Shown: one piece after another, positions 1 through 8,680 of the stretch
How the letters are laid out: each line of letters begins with the position of its first letter
How positions within the stretch are numbered: the first letter of the stretch is position 1
Origin: Dehalococcoidia bacterium
GTDB lineage: Bacteria; Chloroflexota; Dehalococcoidia; Bin125
NCBI GenBank assembly: GCA_022825265.1
Contig: JAJDXE010000011.1
Coordinates: forward strand, 124,001 to 188,000
Direction of reading: 5' to 3'
DNA: 64,000 nt
Program-made: the position numbers and the translations under genes
Notes under the pieces: model-generated
Told to the model about the DNA's origin: nothing
Database searches by the model: none
What the model saw: the letters and a program-made list of their open reading frames with translations, nothing else

Positions 1-2
1 TT

Positions 3-503
3 ACCTCAGGTGGGCACATCGTCGGCCGCGCCGATGTGAACAAGACCTCCTCCGGTCCCGCGTTTGCGACGCACATTGTCGACGTTGAGGTCGACCCCGA
101 CACCGGCAAGGTGGACGTGCTTCGCTACACGGCCGTCCAGGACGCTGGCACCGCGATTCACCCCGCCTACGTTGAGGGACAGATGCAGGGCGGCGTCTCA
201 CAGGGCGTCGGCATGGCGCTCAACGAGGAGTACTACTACGACGAATCCGGCGACCTCAAGAACGCCAGTCTGCTCGATTACCGCATGCCGACGGCGCTCG
301 ACCTACCGATGATCGAGCCGATCATCGTCGAGGTCCCGAACCCCGGACACCCATATGGCGTCCGAGGCGTCGGCGAAGTGCCGATCATTCCACCGGCGCC
401 CGCCGTCCGCGCAGCAATTGCAAACGCGATCGGCGTGCACATGACCGAGCTGCCGATGTCGCCGCGAGCCATCCTCGACGCGACCGTACTCGAGGACGAA
501 TAA
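3..503 (+). CDS. Xanthine dehydrogenase-family molybdopterin-binding subunit, C-terminal part (5' end outside window)
   Basis: The reading frame is open from the first complete codon of the window, so the gene starts upstream. The 166 visible residues match the C-terminal end of the large molybdopterin-binding subunit of the xanthine dehydrogenase / aldehyde oxidase / CO dehydrogenase family. The glycine-rich stretch GQMQGGVSQGVGMAL and the motif GVRGVGE are present; the glutamate of GVGE is the general base of this family, which hydroxylates N-heterocycles or aldehydes at a Mo centre. The substrate cannot be told from this fragment. A MoaD-like carrier gene follows 37 bp downstream, as expected of a molybdoenzyme locus. 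Confidence 0.9.
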   Translation, partial: TSGGHIVGRADVNKTSSGPAFATHIVDVEVDPDTGKVDVLRYTAVQDAGTAIHPAYVEGQMQGGVSQGVGMALNEEYYYDESGDLKNASLLDYRMPTALDLPMIEPIIVEVPNPGHPYGVRGVGEVPIIPPAPAVRAAIANAIGVHMTELPMSPRAILDATVLEDE

Positions 504-540
504 GCGTCATCGCCGCTGGACGGCGTCAAGGACGGCGCAG

Positions 541-804
541 ATGGTCACCGTCCTCATTCCCCAGCCGCTCAGGACGCTCACCGACGGTGAGTCAGTTCTG
601 ACGGCTGAGGGTCACAACATCAGGGCAGTCATCCGAGACCTCGGCCGGCGCTATCCCGAACTAGCCGAGCGCTTGGTCAATGGAAGCCGCATCGGCCGGG
701 GCATCTCGCTGGCAATCAACGGTGACGTGGTCTCGACGGGTCTGATCACCAAGGTCCCTGAGGGTGCCGAGATCGCGATCGTCCCCCAGATCAGCGGCGG
801 TTAA
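541..804 (+). CDS. MoaD/ThiS-family sulfur carrier protein
   Basis: An 87-residue protein ending in ISGG. The C-terminal Gly-Gly is the hallmark of the beta-grasp sulfur carriers MoaD and ThiS, which are adenylated and thiocarboxylated there. Length and the hydrophobic ending IAIVPQISGG fit MoaD. Because it directly follows a molybdenum hydroxylase subunit, a role in molybdopterin synthesis is more likely than thiamine synthesis; this is inferred from context. The start is supported by AAGGA about 8 bp upstream. Confidence 0.85.
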   Translation: MVTVLIPQPLRTLTDGESVLTAEGHNIRAVIRDLGRRYPELAERLVNGSRIGRGISLAINGDVVSTGLITKVPEGAEIAIVPQISGG

Positions 805-809
805 TCGGG

Positions 810-2039
810 CTACTTCTCTGCGGTCAGCACTGCAATCGATGCGGTGAAGCCGTGGAGGTAGTTCTCGCCTCCGACCGGGCCGATCTCTCCGTTGCAGAAG
901 AAACCGGCGGTGGGGACGGGGCCGAAGATTTCGGAGAGGGCGGCTGCGTCGTGGTCGGGTTCTCCGAAGAGGCCGCGGCCTCGGCCGTTGCATGAGCAGA
1001 GCAGGGCTCCGAGTACCTCCTCGTCGGGCTGGAGTGCGTCCCTGAGACCCGACAGGCGGGTTCTCAGGTCATCGTCGGCGGCCTGGGCGTCGCGGAACTG
1101 GAACTGGAAAGTCTGGCCGACCCTGGGGATCGCGTTGATGGCGACCACGCCTGACTCACGATCGGCGCCCATCACGTTGCGGATCAGGAAATCGCCTCGC
1201 TCGTGGGTTTCCTTGTACTCGTTCATCGCGAGCCCAACGAGCAGATTGCGTACCGCCCGTTCGCGAGTGTCGTCGTCCAACTCCATCAGGGTTTCCTGGA
1301 GCACCTCAAGGGCCGGTCGGGAGCCGAGGGTCTTGACCGTGTTGGCTTCGCAATCGGTCACGATCCACGGTTGTCCCAGCGGCTCGGCGCCCTGGGCGAC
1401 GACCGGCTTGACCGACACGCCCTTCAGCCCCATCATCGCCGCGCCGCCCATCAATGCGCGATCGTCGATGAACACGGCGCATCCTTGTTGTTGCTGATGA
1501 GAGGATGCCATGCCGCCGAGCAGCGTGACCTCGGGACGAAGCTGCTGCAGGTGAGAGACGAGTTGGTCGGTCATGATCGTGAAGGGATTACTGAACAGCA
1601 GCCAGACCTCGGGACCCTCCTGAACCGGACTGAAGAGGTCGTCCGGCATGGACTGCGGGTCGATGGCGATTGGCGTCAACTCAGCGCCCGGCAAGGAGAG
1701 GCCGAGGACCGCGATGGCGGAGCCCTCTTCGGCCTCGAGTGATGAGCCGATCACGCTTTGTCCCGACGCCCCGATCAGGTGGCGAGCGCCGGTCTGTTCT
1801 CGGAGATGGGTGATGATCTCGTCGTAATGGCCGGCGAAGCGAGAGTCGACGAACACCAGCAGCAGGTCGGGAGTCTCGCTCAAGTCCATTGCGCGGAGAG
1901 CTGAGTCGCAGGCAGTCTCCCACTCCGCTTCGAATCCGACAGCGGCCGAGGCGCTCGCGGTGGCGGTCTGCACGGTGGCCTGGCCGGGTCCGCTCGAGCG
2001 ACGGAACGTGTCATCCGATGTTGCCGATAGGTTAGACAT
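810..2039 (-). CDS. FIST N- and C-domain signal transduction protein
   Basis: A 409-residue protein with the FIST_N then FIST_C layout, a sensory module proposed to bind small ligands such as amino acids. The conserved C-terminal block GFFCNGEIGPVGG is followed by the family ending LHGFTASIAVL. The frame is open further upstream, but the start at 2039 (MSNLSA) is preferred because AAGGAA precedes it at good spacing and the longer version would run into the divergent neighbour. It is divergent from the inositol-phosphatase-like gene. No output domain such as GGDEF or a kinase is attached. Confidence 0.85.
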   Translation of the reverse strand: MSNLSATSDDTFRRSSGPGQATVQTATASASAAVGFEAEWETACDSALRAMDLSETPDLLLVFVDSRFAGHYDEIITHLREQTGARHLIGASGQSVIGSSLEAEEGSAIAVLGLSLPGAELTPIAIDPQSMPDDLFSPVQEGPEVWLLFSNPFTIMTDQLVSHLQQLRPEVTLLGGMASSHQQQQGCAVFIDDRALMGGAAMMGLKGVSVKPVVAQGAEPLGQPWIVTDCEANTVKTLGSRPALEVLQETLMELDDDTRERAVRNLLVGLAMNEYKETHERGDFLIRNVMGADRESGVVAINAIPRVGQTFQFQFRDAQAADDDLRTRLSGLRDALQPDEEVLGALLCSCNGRGRGLFGEPDHDAAALSEIFGPVPTAGFFCNGEIGPVGGENYLHGFTASIAVLTAEK

Positions 2040-2095
2040 TTGAACAGTTCCTTCATCGAGGGTGCGGGTAGCAGTGCAAAGGGTAACCTGCTGGC

Positions 2096-3094
2096 ATGAG
2101 CAACATGACTGATACTTCTCTGGCAAGCGACAAATCTGATCTATCCGAGACCACCGATCTATCGAATGACGAGATCGCGCATCTAGCGGACGCGGCGCGT
2201 TCGCTGGCTCAGCGCGGCGGCGACATTCTGATGGATCGCTTTCACGCGACGATCGAGATCTCGTTCAAGGGACAGAACGCACACGACCCCGTGACCGAAG
2301 TCGATCATGCGATCGAAGACCTCATTCGGGAAGAGGTTCACCGCCAGTTTCCGAACCATGGCGTGCTCGGTGAGGAACGCGACAACGGTGGACCCACCGA
2401 CGCCGACATCGTCTGGGTGATCGATCCGCTGGACGGTACGTCGAACTTTATCAACGGAATCGGCATGTTCGCATGCTCGATCGGGATCCTCAGCCGCGGC
2501 GTTCCGATCGCAGGAGCGATGTGGTTGCCTTCCAACCGGTTCCTGACTCCGGGCGTGTATCACGCGAGAGCTGACCGGCAGTTGATGTTCAATGACGACG
2601 AGGTCGACTGCGGCGCGCCGGCACTGCAGCCGGCGTCTCGACTGAGCACGGTTCCGGCCGGCACCGGTGGGGTGACCGGACCCGCGGGACGGCGTTTCGG
2701 CATTGCCCGGACCTTTGGCAGCACCGCGACTGAGCTGGCGCTGGCGGCGGAGGGTTCGGTGCAGATGGCGATCTTCGACGGATCGCGGATCTGGGACGTG
2801 GCCGGCGGCGTCGCGCTGTGCTTGGCCGCAGGCCGCGCGATTTACACGAAGCCGAGGCACGGAGATGCGGGCTGGCGGCCGTTCACGCACTTCTGCGATC
2901 GAGTCGAGGGACCGATCACCATGACCAAGCTGCGCGCCTGGAGCGATCCGCTCGTCGCCGGCGACGCAACGGTCTTGCCCAGCTCGGCGACTGACCTGAA
3001 GCGTGAGCAGAGTGTCGCGGCGACCGCCAAGCGCGCCGCTGTGAAGAGCGTGAAGCGGGCCTTCCCGAACCTGCCGCTGCCGTCGTATCCGTAA
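2096..3094 (+). CDS. Inositol monophosphatase-family protein
   Basis: 332 residues with the Mg-dependent phosphatase motifs of the IMPase/FBPase superfamily: GEE at 92-94, DPLDGT at 110-115 and WDVAGG at 233-238. These supply the metal-binding acidic residues that hydrolyse phosphate monoesters such as inositol-1-phosphate or histidinol phosphate. The N-terminal 25 residues are Ser/Asp-rich and the C-terminal 45 residues are Lys/Ala-rich; both lie outside the domain. The exact substrate cannot be read from sequence. It is divergent from the FIST gene, with a 56-bp gap between the two starts. Confidence 0.88.
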   Translation: MSNMTDTSLASDKSDLSETTDLSNDEIAHLADAARSLAQRGGDILMDRFHATIEISFKGQNAHDPVTEVDHAIEDLIREEVHRQFPNHGVLGEERDNGGPTDADIVWVIDPLDGTSNFINGIGMFACSIGILSRGVPIAGAMWLPSNRFLTPGVYHARADRQLMFNDDEVDCGAPALQPASRLSTVPAGTGGVTGPAGRRFGIARTFGSTATELALAAEGSVQMAIFDGSRIWDVAGGVALCLAAGRAIYTKPRHGDAGWRPFTHFCDRVEGPITMTKLRAWSDPLVAGDATVLPSSATDLKREQSVAATAKRAAVKSVKRAFPNLPLPSYP

Positions 3095-3107
3095 TCTGCG
3101 GCGCTGC

Positions 3108-4031
3108 TCAAGCGTGGACGACCGGTAGCACCTCGTCGAACAGGCGCTGCGACTGGTACATGATGGCGTCGTCGCCGCGGGCGACCGGGCGCATGATGAA
3201 CTTGCTCACGCCTGCGGTGCGGTACTCGTTGACACGGCGCAGAATGTCTTCCGCTGTACCGACCGAGTAGAAAGTGCCCGGGTCAACATCGGGCAGCCGA
3301 CGCTTGATCCCGGCGATGCTGTCCTGGACATCGGCGTCGTCCCAGGAGCCGAAGTGGTATGCGAAACCGGCTCCGAAGTGGTCGGGTTCGTAGTCGGTGC
3401 GTCCAGCTTCGGCGAGCGCCGCTTTGATCTGTTGGATCACGGGACCGACTTCATGCGCCGACTGGACGCCGGCGACCCAGCCTGTGCCGATTCTCGCCGT
3501 CCGGCGGATGGCGGCCTTGCTGTGTCCGCCGATCCAGAGCGGCAACGGGTCCTGTACCGGGCGCGGTGAGATGGTGGCGTTGTCGTAGGTGAAGTGTTCG
3601 CCGTGGTAGGTGAACGACTCCTCGTTCCAGAGTCCCTGGATGATGTCCAGCATCTCGTCGGCGATCGGCGCGCGGCCGCGTAGCTGACGATTGGTGACGT
3701 TCCACTCGGGCGCGAAGCCGCCGCCGACGCCGAACGCGGGCAGCATCCGGCCGTTGGAGAGGAAGTCGATTGTGGCGCACTGCTTGGCCAGGACGAGCGG
3801 GTCGCGGAAGCCCACGACGACCACGTTCATGCCAAACTTGAGCTTCTCGGTGCGAGCAGCGAGGGCCGCCATGAAGGTCATCGATTCGAGGATCGGCTCG
3901 CGTGAGATCAGCCGATCGGTCTGCCAGATCGAATCGACATCGTTGTCTTCGCAGAGGTCGATCCAGCGCCACATGGTGTCAACGTCGGAGAAGGGGAAGT
4001 TGGCCAGGCCCATGCCAATTTTGTCGCTCAT
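3108..4031 (-). CDS. LLM-class flavin-dependent (luciferase-like / F420) oxidoreductase
   Basis: 307 residues with the bacterial luciferase-like TIM-barrel fold. The start MSDKIGMGLANFPF, the block RTEKLKFGMNVVVV, the FAPEWNV and ADEMLDIIQGLW region and the PLPLWIGGHSKAA motif are all typical. Such enzymes use FMNH2 or F420 to oxidise or reduce organic substrates; cofactor and substrate are not decidable here. It converges tail-to-tail with the inositol-phosphatase-like gene and is followed upstream by a membrane protein on the same strand. Confidence 0.88.
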   Translation of the reverse strand: MSDKIGMGLANFPFSDVDTMWRWIDLCEDNDVDSIWQTDRLISREPILESMTFMAALAARTEKLKFGMNVVVVGFRDPLVLAKQCATIDFLSNGRMLPAFGVGGGFAPEWNVTNRQLRGRAPIADEMLDIIQGLWNEESFTYHGEHFTYDNATISPRPVQDPLPLWIGGHSKAAIRRTARIGTGWVAGVQSAHEVGPVIQQIKAALAEAGRTDYEPDHFGAGFAYHFGSWDDADVQDSIAGIKRRLPDVDPGTFYSVGTAEDILRRVNEYRTAGVSKFIMRPVARGDDAIMYQSQRLFDEVLPVVHA

Positions 4032-4058
4032 GTTCAGTTCCTCCGCCAGATAGCTCGC

Positions 4059-4706
4059 TTATGTGCCCAGCTTAAACGGTGGGTAGCGGTCGGTGATGAG
4101 GAGGAAGCCGTAGGCGCTGATCCTGAGCCAGTAGCGGCTGACGCCGACGATGAAATCGAAGAGCGGTCGCGGGTACCTGGCGGTGAAGAGGATGGCGAAC
4201 CATGCACCGACGATGGCGAGGATCGAGAGTACGAGCAGCACGACGCCGACGATGTAGTGGGGAATCAGCAGCAACCACTTGATAATCGGCAGGAAGCGGT
4301 TGAGCTCCTCGGCTTGCGGGTAGTCGAGTTCGAGATGCACCGCCTGCTCTTCTTCAGTCGAGGGATACTTGTCGGTCAGCAGGTCGAGATAGGCAGCCAC
4401 CCGAGCCTGAAAGCGCGTCAACTCGAGCAGGAAGTCGAACCACCAGCGCGGATACTTGCGCCGGAACAAGAGCATCAGCACCAGCGGGAGGAAAAAGGCG
4501 GCGCCGAAGACGCCGTTTGCCGAATCTCCATCGATCAAGCCCTCGGCGGCCAGTGAAATGAAGACGGCGGGCGCTACGGGTAAGAGTGCGGCAAGGATCC
4601 AGATGGGGATGCTGAAGGGAATGCGCAGCAAGGTGGACAGCCGATCGAGTCGATCCGGGTAGTCGACCTCAAGTCGTGCGGGATATGCGTCGGGTTGATA
4701 CTCCAT
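4059..4706 (-). CDS. DUF4389 integral membrane protein
   Basis: 215 residues with an internal duplication. Each half has a membrane hairpin followed by a conserved block (YPRWWFDFLLELTRFQARV in the first half, YPRPLFDFIVGVSRYWLRI in the second), which is the DUF4389 signature. About four membrane segments lie near 27-50, 68-82, 143-172 and 195-205. Function is unknown; the family is widespread in Actinobacteria and Chloroflexota. Its upstream region is the phased TGTTCAG repeat element, so the promoter must lie in or beyond that array. Confidence 0.85.
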   Translation of the reverse strand: MEYQPDAYPARLEVDYPDRLDRLSTLLRIPFSIPIWILAALLPVAPAVFISLAAEGLIDGDSANGVFGAAFFLPLVLMLLFRRKYPRWWFDFLLELTRFQARVAAYLDLLTDKYPSTEEEQAVHLELDYPQAEELNRFLPIIKWLLLIPHYIVGVVLLVLSILAIVGAWFAILFTARYPRPLFDFIVGVSRYWLRISAYGFLLITDRYPPFKLGT

Positions 4707-5109
4707 GTGTCGCCTCCAGTTCGCGCAAGGCTACCGCTTGTCCAAAGACCGGTTGGCAGTCGATGTTCGGTGTTCAGTGTTCAGGCGAATTTTTTTCTTC
4801 GGCCCAGAAATCCGCTGATCCCCAGTGTTTTACGAGAGACGTGTGTTCAGGTTGTTCAGGTTTGTTCAGCCATGTTCAGCGGCATCTAACCTTGATCAGC
4901 CATGTTCAAGGCGTGTTCAGCCGACATGTTGCGGTCCTGTTCGGTGGTGAACGGAACCGTGGGGACCTGGCTTGCGGCTGCTTCGCGTCGGCTGGAGGAC
5001 ATCGACACCGCTTTCGTTGTTCGTGAACAGGCCGCTCTTAGCGTATACGAACTCACGTTCATTCGTACTAACGTTCAGTGGCGCGGGCAACAGAGCGCGC
5101 CAAGCGCAG
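4707..5109. repeat. Intergenic repeat element A: phased TGTTCAG array, poly-T tract and inverted repeats
   Basis: This 403-bp gap contains no convincing gene. Three TGTTC(G/A)G heptamers run head-to-tail at 4764, 4771 and 4778, followed by a seven-T tract. Then TGTTCAG or close variants start at 4844, 4853, 4863, 4873, 4893, 4903 and 4914, close to one per 10 bp, followed by TGTTCGG at 4938 and an inverted TGAACGG. Further right are GTTCGTGAAC and a TACGAA/TTCGTA inverted pair. The poly-T and GTGTTTTAC segments and the TGAACGG...CCTGG segment recur in the element at 19.7-20.1 kb, so this is one dispersed family. Confidence 0.75.
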
Positions 5110-5628
5110 TTAGTCCAGGCGCATCGGCCGCTGCCAGATGCCGACGTCCCAATACTGGTCGAACTTGCGCCCGCATTCCTTCCAGACGCCTGAGAGGGTG
5201 TAGCCGACCTTCTCGGTCATCCCGACCGATGCGTCGTTGGGCAATGTGATCAGCGCGAAGATTTGATGCAGGTCATCGACCTTGACCAGTTCGTCGTAGA
5301 GCGCATACCAGAGACGAGTTCCAAGTCCGCGCCCGACTTCGCCCTCGCGCAGATAGACGCTGGTCGCGACGCTGCTGTCGTAGGCGGCCTTGGGGTAGAG
5401 GGCGCTGGAGTACGAGTGTCCGACGATCTGGCCGTCCGGTTCGACCGCGACCATCACGCGGAACGGGCCCGAGTCGGAGTACCTGGAGAACCACTCCCGC
5501 TTCTCTTCGACCGAGTGCGGCTCGAGGTCGAAGGTGGCCGCGGTGTTGATGATGTAGTGGTTGTAGATGTCGGCGAGCTGTGGGACGTCGTCGTCGGTCG
5601 CCGAGCGGATGATCAGGTCGTCGGTCAT
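5110..5628 (-). CDS. GNAT-family N-acetyltransferase (phosphinothricin acetyltransferase-like)
   Basis: 172 residues. The start LIIRSATDDDVPQLADIYNH and the motif GRGLGTRL (acetyl-CoA pyrophosphate loop, motif A) identify a GNAT acetyltransferase. The spacing and the aromatic pattern VGYTLSGVWKECGRKF near the end resemble the phosphinothricin/methionine sulfoximine acetyltransferase (PAT) subgroup, which acetylates small amino-acid-like amines. The natural substrate is unknown. It is on the same strand as the two SDR genes but separated from them by about 80 bp. Confidence 0.85.
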   Translation of the reverse strand: MTDDLIIRSATDDDVPQLADIYNHYIINTAATFDLEPHSVEEKREWFSRYSDSGPFRVMVAVEPDGQIVGHSYSSALYPKAAYDSSVATSVYLREGEVGRGLGTRLWYALYDELVKVDDLHQIFALITLPNDASVGMTEKVGYTLSGVWKECGRKFDQYWDVGIWQRPMRLD

Positions 5629-5711
5629 GGTTCGCCCTCTCAGGCGTTGGAAATGCGAAGCGGCGGCTCGATCGAGCCGCCGCTTGAGCGTATCGAAGCG
5701 AAGTGGGGGGG

Positions 5712-6617
5712 TTAGCCGAAGAGTCGGCTGCCTTCCACGGCAGGCTTGAAGACTCGCTCGATCTCCTCAGCCGCGCGCTCGACGGTCCAGGCTTCGTTGC
5801 CGGACAGATTGCGAATCACCTCGTACTGGTTGTAGAGGCCGATGTCGAAGCCCATGGCCTGGATGACCTGGCCGTTGAGCCAGTCGGAGGCCTCGGAGGC
5901 CATGTAGACGATCGGCACGGCGACGTTGGCCGGCGAGCGGCGCGGGTCGACAGTGGTCTCGGAGTCTTCGTCGAAGCCGCGACTGCGTCGATCGGTCGGG
6001 ACGGTGTCGGTCATCCGTGTCGATGCGCCCGGGCCGATCGCGTTCGAGGTCACGCCGTAGCGACCCAGGGCGTTGGCGCAGCTATAGGTGAAACCGACGA
6101 TGCCCAGCTTGGCCGCGGCGTAGTTGGGCTGTCCCGGCGCGCCGTGCAGGCCCGATCCCGACGTGAAGTTGATCAGCCGGTAGTGACCCTCGCGGTTCGC
6201 CCGCCAGTAGATCGAGGCGTACTTGGTCGTGTTGAAGGTGCCCTTCATGTGCACCGCCACGACCGCGTCCCACTCTTCCTCGGTCATGTTGAAGACCATG
6301 CGGTCGCGCAGGTTGCCGGCCACGTTGACGAGGATGTCGAGGCGACCGTACTCGTCCAGCGCCTGCTGGATGATGCCCTCTGCGCCGTTGTAGTCGGCGA
6401 CCGAGGTGTAGTTGGCGACGGCGTTGCCGCCGGCGTCGCGGATAGTCGCGACGGTCTCGTCGGCCGGGCCGGCCTCGCCGCCGGTGCCGTCGACGGCGCC
6501 ACCGAGGTCGTTGACGACGACGCTGGCGCCGTTGGCTGCGAACAGCTTGGCGACCTCGGAGCCGATGCCGCGTCCTGCGCCGGTGACGATCGCGACGCGA
6601 TTGTCAAGCATTCCCAT
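5712..6617 (-). CDS. SDR-family oxidoreductase, first of a tandem pair
   Basis: 301 residues with a classical short-chain dehydrogenase core: cofactor motif TGAGRGIG at 12-19, the VVVNDLGG segment after beta-strand 2, and catalytic Tyr166/Lys170 in NYAAAK. The VNDLGG segment is typical of the (3R)-hydroxyacyl-CoA dehydrogenase domain of multifunctional enzyme type 2, so a hydroxyacyl-CoA substrate is plausible. The next gene upstream on this strand is a close paralogue with the same landmarks at the same positions. A C-terminal extension of about 50 residues (EAWTVERAAEEIERVFKPA) is shared by both copies. Confidence 0.88.
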   Translation of the reverse strand: MGMLDNRVAIVTGAGRGIGSEVAKLFAANGASVVVNDLGGAVDGTGGEAGPADETVATIRDAGGNAVANYTSVADYNGAEGIIQQALDEYGRLDILVNVAGNLRDRMVFNMTEEEWDAVVAVHMKGTFNTTKYASIYWRANREGHYRLINFTSGSGLHGAPGQPNYAAAKLGIVGFTYSCANALGRYGVTSNAIGPGASTRMTDTVPTDRRSRGFDEDSETTVDPRRSPANVAVPIVYMASEASDWLNGQVIQAMGFDIGLYNQYEVIRNLSGNEAWTVERAAEEIERVFKPAVEGSRLFG

Positions 6618-6640
6618 GTTGTTGAGTTCCTTTCTGCCCC

Positions 6641-6667
6641 GGCACCTCCCCGTTTGGGGGAGGTGCC
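6641..6667 (-). terminator. Perfect GC-rich hairpin between the tandem SDR genes
   Basis: GGCACCTCCCC and GGGGAGGTGCC form an 11-bp perfect stem around a short loop, between the stop of the upstream SDR (6686) and the start of the downstream one (6617). There is no clear T-run. It may stop or dampen transcription between the paralogues, or be one copy of a dispersed C-rich hairpin family seen elsewhere in the window. Confidence 0.55.
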
Positions 6668-6685
6668 ACGAAGTGACGGAGGGGA

Positions 6686-7588
6686 CTAGCCGAAGGAGCC
6701 ACCGCCGCCGGTGACGGCCGGCTTGAACAGTTCTTCGATCTGCTGGGCTGCGCCCTGGGGGGTCCAGCGTTCGGTGCCGCGCACCTGGCGGATGACGGCG
6801 GGCTTGTTGAAGAGCTGCAGCTCGTAGCCCGACGCGCCGACGATTTGGCCCGTCAGCCAGTCGGACTGCTCGGAGGCCAGGTAGACCAGCGGCACGGCGA
6901 CATTGGCCGGCGAGCGCTGCGGGTCTTCCTCGGACGAGTCGACGTTGGTCGCGGAACGCCGCTCCTCGGGCACGGTGTCAGTCATGCGGGTCGAGGCGCC
7001 GGGCGAGATCGCGTTGGCGGTCGCGCCGTAGCGGCCGAGCGCGTTGGCACAGCTGTAGGTGAAGCCGACGATGCCCATCTTGGCCGCTGCGTAGTTGGGC
7101 TGGCCGGGCGCGCCGAAGATGCCGGAGACCGAAGAGAAGTTGATCAGTCGATAGTGGCCCTTGCGCTCGGAGCGCCAGTGGATCGAGGCGTACTTGGTCA
7201 GGTTGAAGTGGCCCTTGAGGTGGACGTCGAGGACGGCGTCCCACTCGGCCTCGGTCATGTTGAAGATCATCCGGTCGCGAAGGATGCCGGCGGTGTTGAC
7301 GACGATGTCGAGGTCGCCGAAGTTGTCCAGCGCGTCCTTGACGATGCCTTCGGCTGCGTTGTAGTCGGAGACCGAGGAGTAGTTGGCCACGGCTTCGCCG
7401 CCGGCGTCGCGGATCGCCGCGACGACCTCATCGGCCGGAGCCGCCGCTGCGCCGGAGCCGTCAACCGCGCCGCCGAGGTCGTTGACGACGACCCTGGCAC
7501 CCTCGGAGGCGAACAGCTTGGCCGTCTCAGCGCCGATCCCACGTCCCGCGCCGGTGACGATTGCCACTCGGCCATCAAGCATTCCCAT
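6686..7588 (-). CDS. SDR-family oxidoreductase, second of a tandem pair
   Basis: 300 residues, co-linear with the neighbouring SDR: TGAGRGIG at 12-19, VVVNDLGG, and catalytic NYAAAK with Tyr166. Long identical blocks (SCANALGRYG, SPANVAVPLVY) show recent tandem duplication. It was probably transcribed first and separated from its partner by a GC-rich hairpin. Substrate specificity may have split between the copies; sequence alone cannot say how. The C-terminal extension RWTPQGAAQQIEELFKPA is again present. Confidence 0.88.
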   Translation of the reverse strand: MGMLDGRVAIVTGAGRGIGAETAKLFASEGARVVVNDLGGAVDGSGAAAAPADEVVAAIRDAGGEAVANYSSVSDYNAAEGIVKDALDNFGDLDIVVNTAGILRDRMIFNMTEAEWDAVLDVHLKGHFNLTKYASIHWRSERKGHYRLINFSSVSGIFGAPGQPNYAAAKMGIVGFTYSCANALGRYGATANAISPGASTRMTDTVPEERRSATNVDSSEEDPQRSPANVAVPLVYLASEQSDWLTGQIVGASGYELQLFNKPAVIRQVRGTERWTPQGAAQQIEELFKPAVTGGGGSFG

Positions 7589-7717
7589 GTGTGATTCCTC
7601 TCAGCCCGCACCGCCGTCACGTCAGGCGTGCGGGAAAAATTTCACAGGTGGGCACAGGCTATCACCGCGCCTGGCTAGCTTCCGACCGCCAAGGCCTCCC
7701 CCAAGCGGGAGAACTCT

Positions 7718-8077
7718 CTAGTGTCGAGGGCCCCGGCGATTCGGGTCTGGGGCGGTATCGATCAGTTCTCGACTCGCTGCCGTCTCGTTGATCACCGGTT
7801 CGTAGAGACCGAGTTGCGGTGGGCCTGTGAGTACTCCGGCAACTGTTCCCTGGGCGTGGCCTTTGCGGAAGGCCTCGGACTGGGTCCAGGCGTGGAAGGC
7901 GGCCTGGTCCTCCCAGACCGAATAGGAGATGTAGTCGCCGGGCTCCGCGCCTCGGAGGAGCATGAACTGGACGAAGCCGGGTACCTCCTGGAGATAGGTC
8001 TCGCGATTCTTCCAAATCGCTTCCCACTCGGCTTCGCGCTCGACATTGACACTGAAGCGGTTCATGGCCAGGTACAT
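7718..8077 (-). CDS. Antibiotic biosynthesis monooxygenase (ABM)-domain protein
   Basis: 119 residues counted from MYLAMNRFSV; the frame is open further upstream but GAGGG lies just before this start. The fold signature is NRFSV...FEAIWKNRETYLQEVPGFVQF-like with ISYSVWEDQAAFHAW, typical of dimeric alpha/beta-barrel ABM proteins including the IsdG-type haem monooxygenases. The motif W-x8-F-x3-H region is partly kept, so haem degradation is possible but unproven. The C-terminal 20 residues are polar and probably unstructured. It is divergent from the lipoprotein gene at 8176. Confidence 0.75.
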   Translation of the reverse strand: MYLAMNRFSVNVEREAEWEAIWKNRETYLQEVPGFVQFMLLRGAEPGDYISYSVWEDQAAFHAWTQSEAFRKGHAQGTVAGVLTGPPQLGLYEPVINETAASRELIDTAPDPNRRGPRH

Positions 8078-8175
8078 GTTGCTGCCCTCGCACGGTGTGA
8101 GCTGCTGGTCGGTTGCTGAATTGCTGTCAGATCGCGCAGTGTCTTTCGATGAAACTGCGCGTAAGCTCAGTTTAG

Positions 8176-8679
8176 ATGAGACGACCACCAATCCTCCTGG
8201 CGATTGCGCTGCTGATGACGCTGGCGATTGGCCTGAGCGCCTGTCGCGCGCCGAATGTCAACGACATCGATGATCTGCAGGTGGAGGCTGCGCGTGCAAA
8301 TGAATCGGCCCAATGGGCGCAGATACTCGCCGCGCTCGAACCGCTCGATCCGCTGCGTTATCACGAGCACGATGCGACGATCCGCAACGACGGCCATATC
8401 CCGGCCGAGGCGGTGATCTGGGCGAGGCGAGCGCGCGAGGTGCTTGACTGGGTCGACTGGCCGCCGGAGCTCGACGGGCACGTTGAGCAGTACGGCGAGT
8501 GGCTGGACGCGCTGCTGGCGGCGTTCCACGAGGATGACGCAATCGCCGCGGACGAACCGTCGCGGATCGTCCACGCGCTGGCGCACACATTCGAGGCGAC
8601 GCTGGAAGCGTGGCTGAGCAACGAATCGCTGCCGGCCGTCCCGGCGCTGGCCGGTCTGGAGCCGCCCGCCCATCACTAG
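8176..8679 (+). CDS. Putative lipoprotein of unknown function
   Basis: 167 residues with a clear lipoprotein signal: positively charged start, hydrophobic stretch and lipobox LSAC with Cys23. The mature part is acidic and helical, rich in Trp-Ala-Glu segments such as ARANESAQWAQILAALEPLDPL. No family is recognised. It lies 1 bp before the CopC-like gene and heads a run of four tightly spaced envelope genes, so a role beside the CopC/CopD proteins is inferred from context only. The start is close to a TAAGCT element and has little leader. Confidence 0.7.
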   Translation: MRRPPILLAIALLMTLAIGLSACRAPNVNDIDDLQVEAARANESAQWAQILAALEPLDPLRYHEHDATIRNDGHIPAEAVIWARRAREVLDWVDWPPELDGHVEQYGEWLDALLAAFHEDDAIAADEPSRIVHALAHTFEATLEAWLSNESLPAVPALAGLEPPAHH

Positions 8680-8680
8680 G

